Of a stretch of 64,000 bases of DNA, positions 41,583 through 51,198 are shown piece after piece; positions within the stretch are counted from its first letter, which is position 1, and every line of letters starts with the position of its first letter. The stretch is from an uncultured bacterium (GTDB lineage: Bacteria > Bacillota > Clostridia > Lachnospirales > Lachnospiraceae). The stretch covers positions 1 through 64,000 of the forward strand of contig CAMSTY010000012.1 of assembly GCA_947063875.1 (NCBI GenBank), written 5' to 3'. A program made the translations under genes and the position numbers. The notes beneath the pieces were generated by a model. That model did no database searches. It was not told the DNA's origin and saw only the letters and a program-made list of their open reading frames with translations.

Positions 41583-42965
41583 TTACAGCAGCAGACACGC
41601 CACGGCAAAAGTGCAGGCAAAGCCGACGAGCACAGGGACCAGGTTTTGGCGGGCCAGCTTTGTGGGACTGACATTGCAGATGGCGGCAACCGGAATGATG
41701 CCCCAGGGAACGATGGTGCCTCCGCCTACAAAGATGGCAGTAATCTGACCAAGGGCGGCAAAGACAGGTACGGAACCGCCTGTGATCAATGAGAAGGTCT
41801 TGGACAGCGCGCCGGTAAGCGGGAGGCCGGAAAAGCCGGAGCCATCCAGGCCGGTTAAAGCGCCGACAACCATCTGCAGAAAGGCCGCCATATACGGGTT
41901 GAGCGGTGTTTTTCCGGCGAGCCAGACCGCCCAGTCGTTCATGATCCCGCTCTGGTATTTTTCCCCAAGGATAGAGGTGATTCCTTCACCGCCCATAAAA
42001 AAGAAAGCGCCGATCAGAATCACAGGTGCAAAGATCCGGATGGCGAACAGAAAGCCATGGGTCAGATAATCGGTGACTTTTTCCGGCGCCTGCCCTTTAA
42101 AACCCAGCGCGGCGCCCAAAACCATCAAGAGAGTGGCAGTGCCGGAGACAAGGCTGGTTGCATCGCCGCCCCTCAGGCCAAACAGAAACATCAAAAGGAT
42201 GTCTCCCAGAAAAGCAAGCGGGGTGAAAACGGCAATAAAAAGGGCGGCTTTGCTGTTTATGGAATTCTGGCTTTTTGGTAAAGGGTTACTGCCGGTATCG
42301 GAAAGGGAGGCCGGACGGTCCATGGATTTGCGGTTGAGTAAAAAGGCAGAAAGCACAGTGGCGGCCCCCATGGTAATAAACAGAGGAGAACCCGCAGTGA
42401 GGATTTCGGTGGTGTCGATTCCCGCGGCAGACGCCGAGATGGCAGGCGCGCCTTGAATGATAAAGTCATAGCTGAGGGCGATTCCATGGCCAAACAGATT
42501 CATGGCCATGGCTGCGGCCAGAGGATTCAGACCTTTTTGGATTACCAGAGGAAGCATAATAGCGCCGACCAGGGCAACCGATGGCGAAGGCCACAAAAAC
42601 AGAGAAAAGAACAGCATGACAAAACCCAGGACCCACCAGGTCACAGACGAACTGCACATGATTCCTGCCAGGGGTTTCATCATCAGATAATCGCTTCCGA
42701 GATCAGAAAGACATTTGGAAAGAGCGGTAATCAGCGCAATGGTAGCGATGATTTCCATGAATTCTTTCGCTGCATAAAGAGTTGCGTTAAATACGGTCTG
42801 GATACCGCCGGCGAGAGTCCCGGTGGCGGTAAGGCCCAGGAGAAACAAAAAGATAATGCAGACAACCGGGGTGTCCCGCCGCAATACCATAACGGTCAGT
42901 ATTACAATCACGCCAATCAGATAGATGATATGGAGCGCGGTCAAAGCTGAGGTCAGTTCCAACAT
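41583..42965 (-). CDS. Polytopic permease, GntP/CitMHS-like (substrate unknown)
   Basis: About 12 TM segments; NLFGHGIALSYDFIIQGAPAISA, ALTGLDGSGFSGLPLTGALSKTF. Confidence 0.65.
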   Translation of the reverse strand: MLELTSALTALHIIYLIGVIVILTVMVLRRDTPVVCIIFLFLLGLTATGTLAGGIQTVFNATLYAAKEFMEIIATIALITALSKCLSDLGSDYLMMKPLAGIMCSSSVTWWVLGFVMLFFSLFLWPSPSVALVGAIMLPLVIQKGLNPLAAAMAMNLFGHGIALSYDFIIQGAPAISASAAGIDTTEILTAGSPLFITMGAATVLSAFLLNRKSMDRPASLSDTGSNPLPKSQNSINSKAALFIAVFTPLAFLGDILLMFLFGLRGGDATSLVSGTATLLMVLGAALGFKGQAPEKVTDYLTHGFLFAIRIFAPVILIGAFFFMGGEGITSILGEKYQSGIMNDWAVWLAGKTPLNPYMAAFLQMVVGALTGLDGSGFSGLPLTGALSKTFSLITGGSVPVFAALGQITAIFVGGGTIVPWGIIPVAAICNVSPTKLARQNLVPVLVGFACTFAVACLLL

Positions 42966-42997
42966 ATCCGTTCCTTTCAGAAATCAGGTATATAGAA

Positions 42998-44023
42998 CTA
43001 TATGCGGCCTCCATTGAGCAGGTTCCAAAGCAGAGGTGCGTATCGGCGCAGAAACCGGCCGAGCATAGCGGCAATACACAGTACCAGAGCCGGCATCAGC
43101 AAATATAAAATCATAGACACTGCAGCAAAAGAGGGAAGAACCCGGGCGCCGGCCTTGTTGATGAATCGTACAAAGGCAAAATGAACGCCGTAGAGGAAGA
43201 AGTTATGGCACATAAAATCCCGGGCTTTTGGCAGGCGTTCGCCGGGCAGCAATGTCCAGAGGCCGGCTACTGCCATCAGACGGCAGAGAACGAAGCAGGG
43301 CACAAAGGCAGCGCGCAACCCGGCCTGATAGGAAATAACGGCCGCACAGAGCATGCCGCATCCCCAAAAAACATGTCCGGGAGGGGACGCTTCCACCCAT
43401 TGCCGGCGCAAAAGGGCCAGAGAGGCGGAAGCAGAGTAATAGAGCAGTGCATCCGCGTTGACCAGGGGCAGCGTCTTTTGGGAGGCGATTATCCACCAGA
43501 GGGCAAGAAAGAACCCGATTCGGCTCCACCCGTGCTTCAGCAGAAGATATAAGGCAGGCGCCAGCAAAATCAGAAGAATCAGCTGAAACAGATACCAGAA
43601 CACGTAATTATACGTATAGTTGATAATTGCATCCACGGCGGCAAACAGGGTAAACGGAATCACGCCCTTGCCTACGACATGGGTCATCCAGGGCAGGCGG
43701 CTTCCGATTACGTAGCCAAGATAATACAGAAAATTCCACAGGATATAGGGAGCCAGTACACTGCGGATGCGCCGCTGCCACTTTTCTCCCAGTTTTGCCC
43801 ACGAAAAACCGCGATAAAACAGGTACCCGGAAATCATGAAAAAACCGGGGACTGCAATTTGCCCGATCCCGTCTCCGATCCGGTGCTGATACCGGTAGAT
43901 CACTGCCATCTGCGGCGTCCGCCCCAGATAGAGTTCGGCGTTGTAGGAATGAACCCAGATTACCAATAGGCTGAAGACAAAAGAGAACCATGTGATTTTG
44001 TTGTGAAAAGTGTTATCTTCCAT
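42998..44023 (-). CDS. Acyltransferase family (acyltransferase 3) membrane protein
   Basis: ITWFSFVFSLLVIWVHSYNAELY, QIAVPGFFMISGYLFYRGFSW; multispanning. Confidence 0.8.
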   Translation of the reverse strand: MEDNTFHNKITWFSFVFSLLVIWVHSYNAELYLGRTPQMAVIYRYQHRIGDGIGQIAVPGFFMISGYLFYRGFSWAKLGEKWQRRIRSVLAPYILWNFLYYLGYVIGSRLPWMTHVVGKGVIPFTLFAAVDAIINYTYNYVFWYLFQLILLILLAPALYLLLKHGWSRIGFFLALWWIIASQKTLPLVNADALLYYSASASLALLRRQWVEASPPGHVFWGCGMLCAAVISYQAGLRAAFVPCFVLCRLMAVAGLWTLLPGERLPKARDFMCHNFFLYGVHFAFVRFINKAGARVLPSFAAVSMILYLLMPALVLCIAAMLGRFLRRYAPLLWNLLNGGRI

Positions 44024-44206
44024 CCTGCCTTCTCCTCTCCGGCGACCGGGCCTTACCGTGACGATATATTTCTATCATCGTACCATAGAATGGGCGGAAA
44101 ATCAAACGCTCGTCATGGGGTGGACGGTAACGGAAATATAACTGCAACTTGAATTTTGGCGGATGCTATGATATATTAATGTGAAAAAGTAAAAGGAAGG
44201 ATTTGT

Positions 44207-45091
44207 ATGGTCGATAAATGGAATATCACGATTCCGGAGTTGACAGGGGAGGAGGAGCGGCTGGCCTATGTCTATCTGCCGGACTCTTATTTTGAGAAAC
44301 CGGGGAAGCGATATCCGGTACTCTATATGTTTGACGGACACAATGTCTTTTTTGACAAGGATGCCACTTACGGCAAATGCTGGGGAATGAAAGAGTATAT
44401 GGATGAAACCAAGACTCAGATGATCATTGCCGCAGTGGAATGTAATCACAGTCCGGATCATGGGCGGCTGAAGGAATATTCTCCCTTTAACTTCAGAGAA
44501 CAGGGGATCGGGGAGATCCGGGGCCGGGGCCGGACGACGATGGAGTGGATGGTAAACTCCTTTAAGGCAGAGATTGATCGGGAATTCCGGACATTGCCGG
44601 ATCGGGAGCATACCTTTATTGCGGGAAGTTCCATGGGAGGGTTGATGAGCCTGTATGCGGTTCTGGAGTTCAACCATGTGTTTTCCCGGGCAGCGGCGCT
44701 CTCGCCGTCCGTCTGGCTGGCGCGCCGCAAGATTGAGCAGATGATCGGTGCGGCAGAACCGGACCCGAATACCGTGATCTATATGGACTACGGCTCGGAG
44801 GAATTTGGCAATCATACCAATATGAGACATCAGTATGCCAGAGTCACTTCTCTGCTGATGGACCGGCAGGTGATGGTAGAGAGCCGCATTGTCCCGGGCG
44901 GACAGCATTGTGAGGCCAGCTGGGAGCGGCAGATCCCTTTCTTTATGGACACGCTAACCTATGAGTGGGAAGAACGGCACGAACCGGCAAAAGAGGGAGA
45001 TAGCAAGACCAGGTCCGGGCAGGATTCGGACAGGCCAAAAGGCCGGCACGGGGGGCCGGCTGGCGCAGGATCAAAGGGGAAGAATCTCTGA
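44207..45091 (+). CDS. Alpha/beta-hydrolase, putative esterase family
   Basis: KRYPVLYMFDGHNVFFD, FIAGSSMGGLMSLYAVLE nucleophile elbow, GGQHCEASW. Confidence 0.85.
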   Translation: MVDKWNITIPELTGEEERLAYVYLPDSYFEKPGKRYPVLYMFDGHNVFFDKDATYGKCWGMKEYMDETKTQMIIAAVECNHSPDHGRLKEYSPFNFREQGIGEIRGRGRTTMEWMVNSFKAEIDREFRTLPDREHTFIAGSSMGGLMSLYAVLEFNHVFSRAAALSPSVWLARRKIEQMIGAAEPDPNTVIYMDYGSEEFGNHTNMRHQYARVTSLLMDRQVMVESRIVPGGQHCEASWERQIPFFMDTLTYEWEERHEPAKEGDSKTRSGQDSDRPKGRHGGPAGAGSKGKNL

Positions 45092-45140
45092 TCAAGGCAA
45101 AATCAGGGCATAGGTAAAATGCCCGGGAATGGAGTGGAAG

Positions 45141-45893
45141 ATGGAAGTACAATATTTCAGGAAGTACAGCCCGACGCTGGGCCGGGATATGGAATGCAAG
45201 GTGTATGGGCACGCAGGGCGTCCGGTGCTATTTATCCCCTGCCAGGACGGCCGTTTTTTTGACTTTGAGAATTATAAGATGACAGATGTATGGTCGTCGT
45301 GGATTGAGTCGGGGCGGGTGATGGTATTTGCCATTGACACCCTGGATATCGAGACCTGGTCCAATCAGTACGGGGACCCGGGATGGAGAAGCTGGCGTCA
45401 TGAACAGTGGGTTCATTATATTGTGGATGAGATGGTGCCGTTTATGCGCTGGATGGTAAATGAACGCAACGGCTGGGATGGGAATCCGGGAGTAATGGCA
45501 TTTGGCTGCAGCCTGGGAGCAACCCATGCCGTGAATCTGTATTTCCGTTTCCCGGGGATTTTTGACCGGCTGCTGGCGCTGAGCGGCATTTATACGGCGG
45601 ATTATGGATTCCACGGGTATATGGATGGGATGGTGTATTTAAACTCTCCTCTGCATTATCTGCCGAATATGCCGAACGATCATGAGTATATCGGGTTATA
45701 TAACCGGAACAAAGGGGTAGTCTGCGTGGGACAGGGGCCTTGGGAAATCCCGGATTCCACAAGACGGCTACAGCGGGTACTGAATGAGAAAGGGATTCAT
45801 ATCTGGGTGGACTATTGGGGGTTTGATTGTGCCCATGACTGGCCGTGGTGGTATAAACAGGTCGCTTATTTCCTGCCCTATTTGCTGGAATAG
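45141..45893 (+). CDS. Alpha/beta-hydrolase, esterase family
   Basis: VMAFGCSLGATHAVNLYFRFPGIFDRLLALSGIY nucleophile elbow and DCAHDWPWW. Confidence 0.82.
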   Translation: MEVQYFRKYSPTLGRDMECKVYGHAGRPVLFIPCQDGRFFDFENYKMTDVWSSWIESGRVMVFAIDTLDIETWSNQYGDPGWRSWRHEQWVHYIVDEMVPFMRWMVNERNGWDGNPGVMAFGCSLGATHAVNLYFRFPGIFDRLLALSGIYTADYGFHGYMDGMVYLNSPLHYLPNMPNDHEYIGLYNRNKGVVCVGQGPWEIPDSTRRLQRVLNEKGIHIWVDYWGFDCAHDWPWWYKQVAYFLPYLLE

Positions 45894-46012
45894 ACAAACG
45901 CGGATAAAGACGTTAAAGTCAGGAATGGATACCACGACGTTTGGAAGACGGACGGAAAAGCAAAGGTGTCCAAAGCGTTGCAAAGGAACAACAGAAAAAG
46001 GAAGGAAAAATA

Positions 46013-47215
46013 ATGAAAAACGTGATTTTTATCTCACCCAATTTCCCCACCAATTATTGGCAGTTCTGCCGGGAACTGAAAAATAATGGTATGAATGTAT
46101 TTGGGATCGGCGATCAGCCCTATGATGAACTGATGCCGGAATTAAGAGACAGCCTGAATGAGTACTACAAGGTCAGCAGCCTGGAAAATGAGGACGAGGT
46201 TTACCGGGCGGTGGCGTTTCTGGCTTTTAAGCATGGGCGGATTGACTGGCTGGAATCCAATAATGAATATTGGCTGGAACGGGATGCCAAGCTGCGTGTG
46301 GACTTTAATATTCAAAGCGGTTTCCAGGTTGAAGACATGCCGAGAGTTAAGTATAAATCCAAGATGAAGGAGTATTATAAAAAAATCGGGATACCGGTGG
46401 CACGCTATCATATGGTGGAGAATCTGGAAGGATGCAAGGCGTTTGCGGCTGAAGTGGGATACCCGGTGGTGGCCAAGCCGGATAATGGAGTGGGCGCATC
46501 CGACACCTGGAAGATCGAGAATGAACAGCAGCTGGAGGATTTCTTTGTACAGCGGATGGCGGGAGTGGAATATATCATGGAGAAGTTCATTTATGCAGAG
46601 GTGAATTCTTACGACGCCATCATCGATGCGGACGGGAAACCCATGTTTGAGACCGGCAATGTGACTCCTATGTCCATTATGGATATTGTAAATAATGCAG
46701 ACAATTCGATCTACTATATCGTAAAGAATCTGTCGGAGGATGTCCGCAAGGCCGGCCGTGAGGCGGTGAAAAGCTTTGGCGTTAGGAGCCGCTTCATACA
46801 CTTTGAATTTTTCCGCCTGACCAAGGATCAAAAGGGATTGGGAAAAAAGGGGGATGTGGTTGCGCTGGAGGTGAATATGCGCCCCTGCGGAGGCTTCACC
46901 CCGGATATGATCAACTTCGCCCATAGCACAAATGTGTACAAGATCTGGGCGGACATGATTGCTTTTAACAAATCTACCGTGCCCGTGGGAAAACATGCTT
47001 TCTGTGCATTTGCCGGCCGCCGTGACGGCAAGGATTTTGTGATGAGCGATCAGGACGTGATGGAACGTTACGGAAGCAGGATGAGGATGGCGGGACGTAT
47101 TCCGGATGTGTTGTCCGGCGCTATGGGCAACCAGATGTACGTGGCAGTATTTGACACGAAAAGAGAGCTGGATGCGTTTTATAAAAATATTCTGAAATGC
47201 AAGGCGACAAAATAG
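46013..47215 (+). CDS. ATP-grasp domain protein
   Basis: CKAFAAEVGYPVVAKPDNGVGASDTWKIENEQQLEDFF, EYIMEKFI, VALEVNMRPCGGFTPDMINF. Confidence 0.88.
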   Translation: MKNVIFISPNFPTNYWQFCRELKNNGMNVFGIGDQPYDELMPELRDSLNEYYKVSSLENEDEVYRAVAFLAFKHGRIDWLESNNEYWLERDAKLRVDFNIQSGFQVEDMPRVKYKSKMKEYYKKIGIPVARYHMVENLEGCKAFAAEVGYPVVAKPDNGVGASDTWKIENEQQLEDFFVQRMAGVEYIMEKFIYAEVNSYDAIIDADGKPMFETGNVTPMSIMDIVNNADNSIYYIVKNLSEDVRKAGREAVKSFGVRSRFIHFEFFRLTKDQKGLGKKGDVVALEVNMRPCGGFTPDMINFAHSTNVYKIWADMIAFNKSTVPVGKHAFCAFAGRRDGKDFVMSDQDVMERYGSRMRMAGRIPDVLSGAMGNQMYVAVFDTKRELDAFYKNILKCKATK

Positions 47216-47239
47216 GCCTTTGCAGGAGAGGAGAATGAG

Positions 47240-47758
47240 ATGAAAAATCCGGAAGTTATGATTACCATGGAAGACGGAGGGGTGATCCGTGCGGAACTAT
47301 ATCCGGACATTGCGCCGAATACGGTGAAAAATTTTGTCAGTTTGATCGGTAAGGGGTATTATGACGGGTTGATTTTTCACCGGGTCATCAAAGACTTTAT
47401 GATTCAGGGAGGATGCCCTGAGGGGAGCGGCATGGGCGGTCCGGGCTATTCCATCAAAGGCGAGTTTTCCCAGAATGGTTTTGTCAACGATTTAAAGCAT
47501 ACCAGGGGAGTGCTGTCAATGGCAAGGTCAATGATGCCGGATTCCGCAGGTTCCCAGTTCTTTATCATGCATGCGGATTATCCGTATCTGGATGGTGAGT
47601 ACGCTGCTTTTGGCAAGGTGACGGAAGGGATGGATGTCGTGGACCAGATTGCCGAAACCAGGGTGGATTTTAGCGATCGGCCGCTGAAGGAACAGAAGAT
47701 TAAGAGCATGACGGTGGACACTTTCGGCGAGGTTTATGAGGAGCCGGAGAAGGCCTGA
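47240..47758 (+). CDS. Cyclophilin-type peptidyl-prolyl cis-trans isomerase
   Basis: PDIAPNTVKNFVSLIGKGYYDGLIFHRVIKDFMIQGG, DSAGSQFFIMH. Confidence 0.97.
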   Translation: MKNPEVMITMEDGGVIRAELYPDIAPNTVKNFVSLIGKGYYDGLIFHRVIKDFMIQGGCPEGSGMGGPGYSIKGEFSQNGFVNDLKHTRGVLSMARSMMPDSAGSQFFIMHADYPYLDGEYAAFGKVTEGMDVVDQIAETRVDFSDRPLKEQKIKSMTVDTFGEVYEEPEKA

Positions 47759-47772
47759 GGAGCGGGAAAAAT

Positions 47773-48486
47773 ATGGTTTGGGAACAGGATGTGGCTGTGG
47801 AAGGCATCTGCTGCCGTGTCGTGATTTCAGATGAAGCAGATACCCTTCTTGCCGCGAAAGCGGCGGGAAGGGTTATTGTCGGTTGTCTGGGAGGGGACGG
47901 AGAGAAGAGGCTTCCCATGGCACGCTATCTGGTGGAAACGATGGATGCGGCAGATGCGCAATATCTGGAACGGGTGGTAAGGAGAGAGAGGGGGATGCCC
48001 TGGCTTATCGGAGAGAGCGAACGCATACGCCTGCGGGAATTTGTTGCGGAAGACGCTTTCGCAGTCCCGGCAGAGCCGGGAGATAGCCGGGATGATCAGG
48101 TATTTTATCATCCAGAGAAGCTGCGGGCTTATATCTGCAGCCAATATGGATTCTGGGAATATGGGTTATGGGCAGTGGAACGCAGAAAAGATGGGAAAAT
48201 ACTGGGAAAAGCAGGATTGACGAATTGGGATGATAATGGATATTTGGAACTTGCCTATCACATTTTTTCTCCTTACCGGAGGCGGGGATATGCAGAGGAA
48301 GCCTGTCGGCTCGTACTGGATTATGTGCAAAAAGAATATAATAATGCCATAGCGGGGATCTGTGCCGTTACGGAGGCATCCAATCATGCCTCCGCAGGGC
48401 TTTTGCAAAAACTGGGATTTGCATTTATGGAGTCAGAATGTAGCGGAGCAAGGCATCGGTATGTTCTCGGCGGGTCGTATTGCTGA
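47773..48486 (+). CDS. GNAT-family N-acetyltransferase
   Basis: ILGKAGLTNWDDNGYLELAYHIFSPYRRRGYAEEACRLVLDYVQKEY, ASNHASAGLLQKLGF. Confidence 0.87.
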   Translation: MVWEQDVAVEGICCRVVISDEADTLLAAKAAGRVIVGCLGGDGEKRLPMARYLVETMDAADAQYLERVVRRERGMPWLIGESERIRLREFVAEDAFAVPAEPGDSRDDQVFYHPEKLRAYICSQYGFWEYGLWAVERRKDGKILGKAGLTNWDDNGYLELAYHIFSPYRRRGYAEEACRLVLDYVQKEYNNAIAGICAVTEASNHASAGLLQKLGFAFMESECSGARHRYVLGGSYC

Positions 48487-49150
48487 CAATGCCAAGCAGA
48501 GAAGATCCCTGCCCGAGATGGGTATCGGCAGCAAAATCCGTGCCGCTGATGTCAATGGCATAGGCATGCAGGGAGCCGTCCTCCCCTTCTGCGTAAAAAA
48601 GGCGGTCCTGAACCAATGCCAGGAATTCCGCAGAAAGATCCTTTTCCAAATCCAGATAACCGCTTAAGGCGGCGAAATGACGGATCGTCTCCTCATCGCC
48701 GATCATGATATCCAGATCTTTGGAAAAGATCAAGGCGGAGATCTTGGCCATCGTGGCATAACTCAACTCTGAAGCACTGTCTCCATAAGTGACGAAAACG
48801 GATTCGGCATTGATTAGTTCTTTTTTACTCAGATTCTGAAAAGAGGCAAAACCCTCCTGCAAAGGAGAAAAATTGATCTCCTCCCGGGAAGCGTTGTTGA
48901 CCACCATACAGGAAAGCACAGTATCAAAGGTGCTGCGGTAAATTGAGGTGGCAACTACCTGCAAAATCAAAACAGCGACGACAATCAAAGCCATGTGCAC
49001 TTTATAATAAGCCCAGATATACCAGGCACGGTTCCTCCAGCTCATGGCCTTCAGCTTTTCTAATTCACTGCGCTCCGGCTCCGGTTCCGGTTTTGGAACC
49101 GGAGGCTGAGGATTGTTTTGCTGGCGCATGGATTCTTCCGTAATTTTCAT
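48425..49150 (-). CDS. Uncharacterised single-pass membrane protein
   Basis: MKITEESMRQQNNPQPPVPKPEPEPE, TM YKVHMALIVVAVLILQVVATSIY. Confidence 0.72.
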   Translation of the reverse strand: MKITEESMRQQNNPQPPVPKPEPEPERSELEKLKAMSWRNRAWYIWAYYKVHMALIVVAVLILQVVATSIYRSTFDTVLSCMVVNNASREEINFSPLQEGFASFQNLSKKELINAESVFVTYGDSASELSYATMAKISALIFSKDLDIMIGDEETIRHFAALSGYLDLEKDLSAEFLALVQDRLFYAEGEDGSLHAYAIDISGTDFAADTHLGQGSSLLGIVSNTTRREHTDALLRYILTP

Positions 49151-49196
49151 AATAATCTCCGTTCTGCATATTTTTATAGATCCCTCTGACAATTCT

Positions 49197-49697
49197 TCAA
49201 ACAGGAAGTGCCAGTATATTTCCGTCCGTATAATAGTAATCCCACCATTGTAAGACGAGCGGAAAATCGTTGTCTGCAAGTACCAACAGCTTTTCCTGCT
49301 CAAAGACAGTACAAAAACCATGTTCATACGACAATTTATTTGTTCCGCCAGGAAAAGCCAGTCCCCAGAACACCCTTCCATTATAAAATGCCAAATCTAT
49401 AATTGGCATTCCGATGTAGGCATGTAGCTCCTCTTTTTGCGTAAAATTGACCCTCAAAAAACTTTTTGCCTCATCCATCCAGACATCCCACTTTGGATTG
49501 TTTTTATAAGCTAAAAACACCCCATCTAAAACCTGATTATAGGCTTGCCTATAATACTCCTGGATGAAAGACAGAACCCTCGATAAGTCTTCAGGCCTGA
49601 TCTCTGTGTGGATCCGATAGTCCAAAGCCACTTGCCCAACTCCATAGAGCATAGGATCAGAAATTACTTCAATACTTGTATTCTGGCTCATATCCAT
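49197..49697 (-). CDS. Uncharacterised protein (likely start MDMSQNTS)
   Basis: Conserved-looking DVWMDEAKSFLRVNFTQKEELHAYIGMPIIDLAFYNGRVFWGLAF; upstream ORF extension runs into a repeat. Confidence 0.65.
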   Translation of the reverse strand: MDMSQNTSIEVISDPMLYGVGQVALDYRIHTEIRPEDLSRVLSFIQEYYRQAYNQVLDGVFLAYKNNPKWDVWMDEAKSFLRVNFTQKEELHAYIGMPIIDLAFYNGRVFWGLAFPGGTNKLSYEHGFCTVFEQEKLLVLADNDFPLVLQWWDYYYTDGNILALPV

Positions 49698-49793
49698 CAC
49701 ATTACTCTCCCTAAGCTCGTGAAATACCTCGCTAAGTGTTCCTATTATACCATAAATACGGGGCGAGAGAAACGAAAGATTTGACGAAAAACA

Positions 49794-49822
49794 TGACAGA
49801 AAGCAATTTTCAGGCACACTCT
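49794..49822. repeat. Degenerate end of the dispersed palindromic repeat family
   Basis: TGACAGAAAGCAATTTTCAGGCACACTCT resembles TGACGGAAAGCAATTTTCAAACACACTCT at 50394-50422. Confidence 0.8.
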
Positions 49823-49873
49823 GAGATATTCTTTTCCGGATCTCATAATATTGCAGCAAAGCCAGTAACCAGC

Positions 49874-50124
49874 AACCGGTAGGAGCCTCGCCAAAAGAGT
49901 CGGGGGGCCGGCCAGGTTTGGCGACATTTGCAGGGTCTTGCTGTATCTTAGGTAAAAAGACGGCAGTTGTACGAATCCGTGGAAGTAGCAGCAACGTGCG
50001 AAGACACGGCTGCGTAAGAATCGGCTGCCGTGACTGCCGTCTTTTTGCCTTAGATACAGCTGGCCCGAAACCGGAGCCAAACCTGGCCGGCCCCCCGACT
50101 CTTTTGGCGAGGTTCTTACCGGTT
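49874..50124. repeat. 251-bp long imperfect palindrome (49-bp terminal arms, internal paired arms)
   Basis: 49874-49922 versus 50076-50124 with 2 mismatches; inner GTATCTTAGGTAAAAAGACGGCAGT / ACTGCCGTCTTTTTGCCTTAGATAC. Confidence 0.92.
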
Positions 50125-50160
50125 GCGTACCCTCTTGCGTACCCCCTTGCGTACCCCCTC
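50123..50160. repeat. Three tandem ~12-bp repeats TTGCGTACCCYC
   Basis: TTGCGTACCCTC TTGCGTACCCCC TTGCGTACCCCCTC. Confidence 0.85.
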
Positions 50161-50239
50161 ACCCATAAAAACCAACAAGTAACAACACAACTTTCCAAAT
50201 AAATTGCAATTTACACGCCTGTCCGTTATAATAAATATT

Positions 50240-50422
50240 AGAGCGTGTTTGAAAATTCATTCCCGCCATCTGCACGCCTCACTTTGCGGAGATTTGGCCC
50301 AAATTCACTTGACGTAGCCCACTACGCCGCGTTCATTTGGACCAAATCCCCACAGGGGGCGCCTATGGTGTCCCACAAACTGTGACGCACAGCTGACGGA
50401 AAGCAATTTTCAAACACACTCT
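50240..50422. mobile_element. 183-bp MITE-like palindromic element
   Basis: Termini AGAGCGTGTTTGAAAATTCATTCCC / GGAAAGCAATTTTCAAACACACTCT, palindromic interior; related end fragments at 29159, 32776 and 49794. Confidence 0.7.
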
Positions 50423-50499
50423 AGGCCATCATACGGGACCATCCGTAGAATCTTGCAAAAAGGCAGCAAGAAGGAAGAGTTAAGGAGGGACAAACAACC

Positions 50500-51192
50500 A
50501 TGCTTTCCGGAATTTTTAATTATGACAACCCTGTCTGGAGGTTTATCGGCAAATTTTGTGATATTATGATTTTAAATGTACTTTGGATAATCTGCAGTAT
50601 TCCGATTGTGACCATCGGGGCCTCCACCACAGCTGTTTATTATGTAACCTTAAAACTGGTGAGAGACGAGGAAGGGCCGACAATCCGCTCTTTTTTTAAG
50701 TCTTTTAAAGAAAATTTCAGACAGGCAACCGTGATCTGGCTGATTATGCTGCTATTGGGGTGCCTGTTGGGATTTGATCTGTATTTTTTCATCGCAATCC
50801 AAAAAACGCCATCAGCGCTTAGGACGGTTATGATGGCGATGTTTGGCGGTTTTTCTTTTGTTTATCTCTTTGTGATGATGTTTGTATTTCCCGTGCAGGC
50901 GCGTTTTTATAATCCGGTAAAGCGCACGCTGTTCAATGCGTTTTTTATTTCTCTGCGCCATAGCGCGCATACCCTGGGGATGATGGTGATGGATGTTTTG
51001 CTGGTGTTTGCGGCAATTTTTATACTGCCGATGCTGCAGGCGCTCCTGATGCTGTTTGGGTTTCCGCTGCTGGCGTTTCTGAATTCCTATGTAATCGTAG
51101 GTATTTTTGATAAATATATGCCAAAACAGGAGGCGGATAAAGAGGAGCACCCGCTGGATCTGCTGGAAGCGGCGGAAAAGCCTGGCCGCTAA
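50500..51192 (+). CDS. YesL-family (DUF624) membrane protein
   Basis: NYDNPVWRFIGKFCDIMILNVLWIICSIPIVTIGASTTAVYYVTLKLVRDEEG. Confidence 0.9.
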   Translation: MLSGIFNYDNPVWRFIGKFCDIMILNVLWIICSIPIVTIGASTTAVYYVTLKLVRDEEGPTIRSFFKSFKENFRQATVIWLIMLLLGCLLGFDLYFFIAIQKTPSALRTVMMAMFGGFSFVYLFVMMFVFPVQARFYNPVKRTLFNAFFISLRHSAHTLGMMVMDVLLVFAAIFILPMLQALLMLFGFPLLAFLNSYVIVGIFDKYMPKQEADKEEHPLDLLEAAEKPGR

Positions 51193-51198
51193 CCGTTT

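Noticed and set aside
50123-50160. Three short tandem repeats considered as a CRISPR remnant
   Set aside because: Units are 12 bp and directly adjacent with no spacers.
49698-50198. N-terminal extension of the minus-strand ORF 49197-50198 (GYARGYARGYATGK...)
   Set aside because: Extension is encoded by the long palindrome and the 12-bp tandem repeats; the MDMSQNTS start is more plausible.
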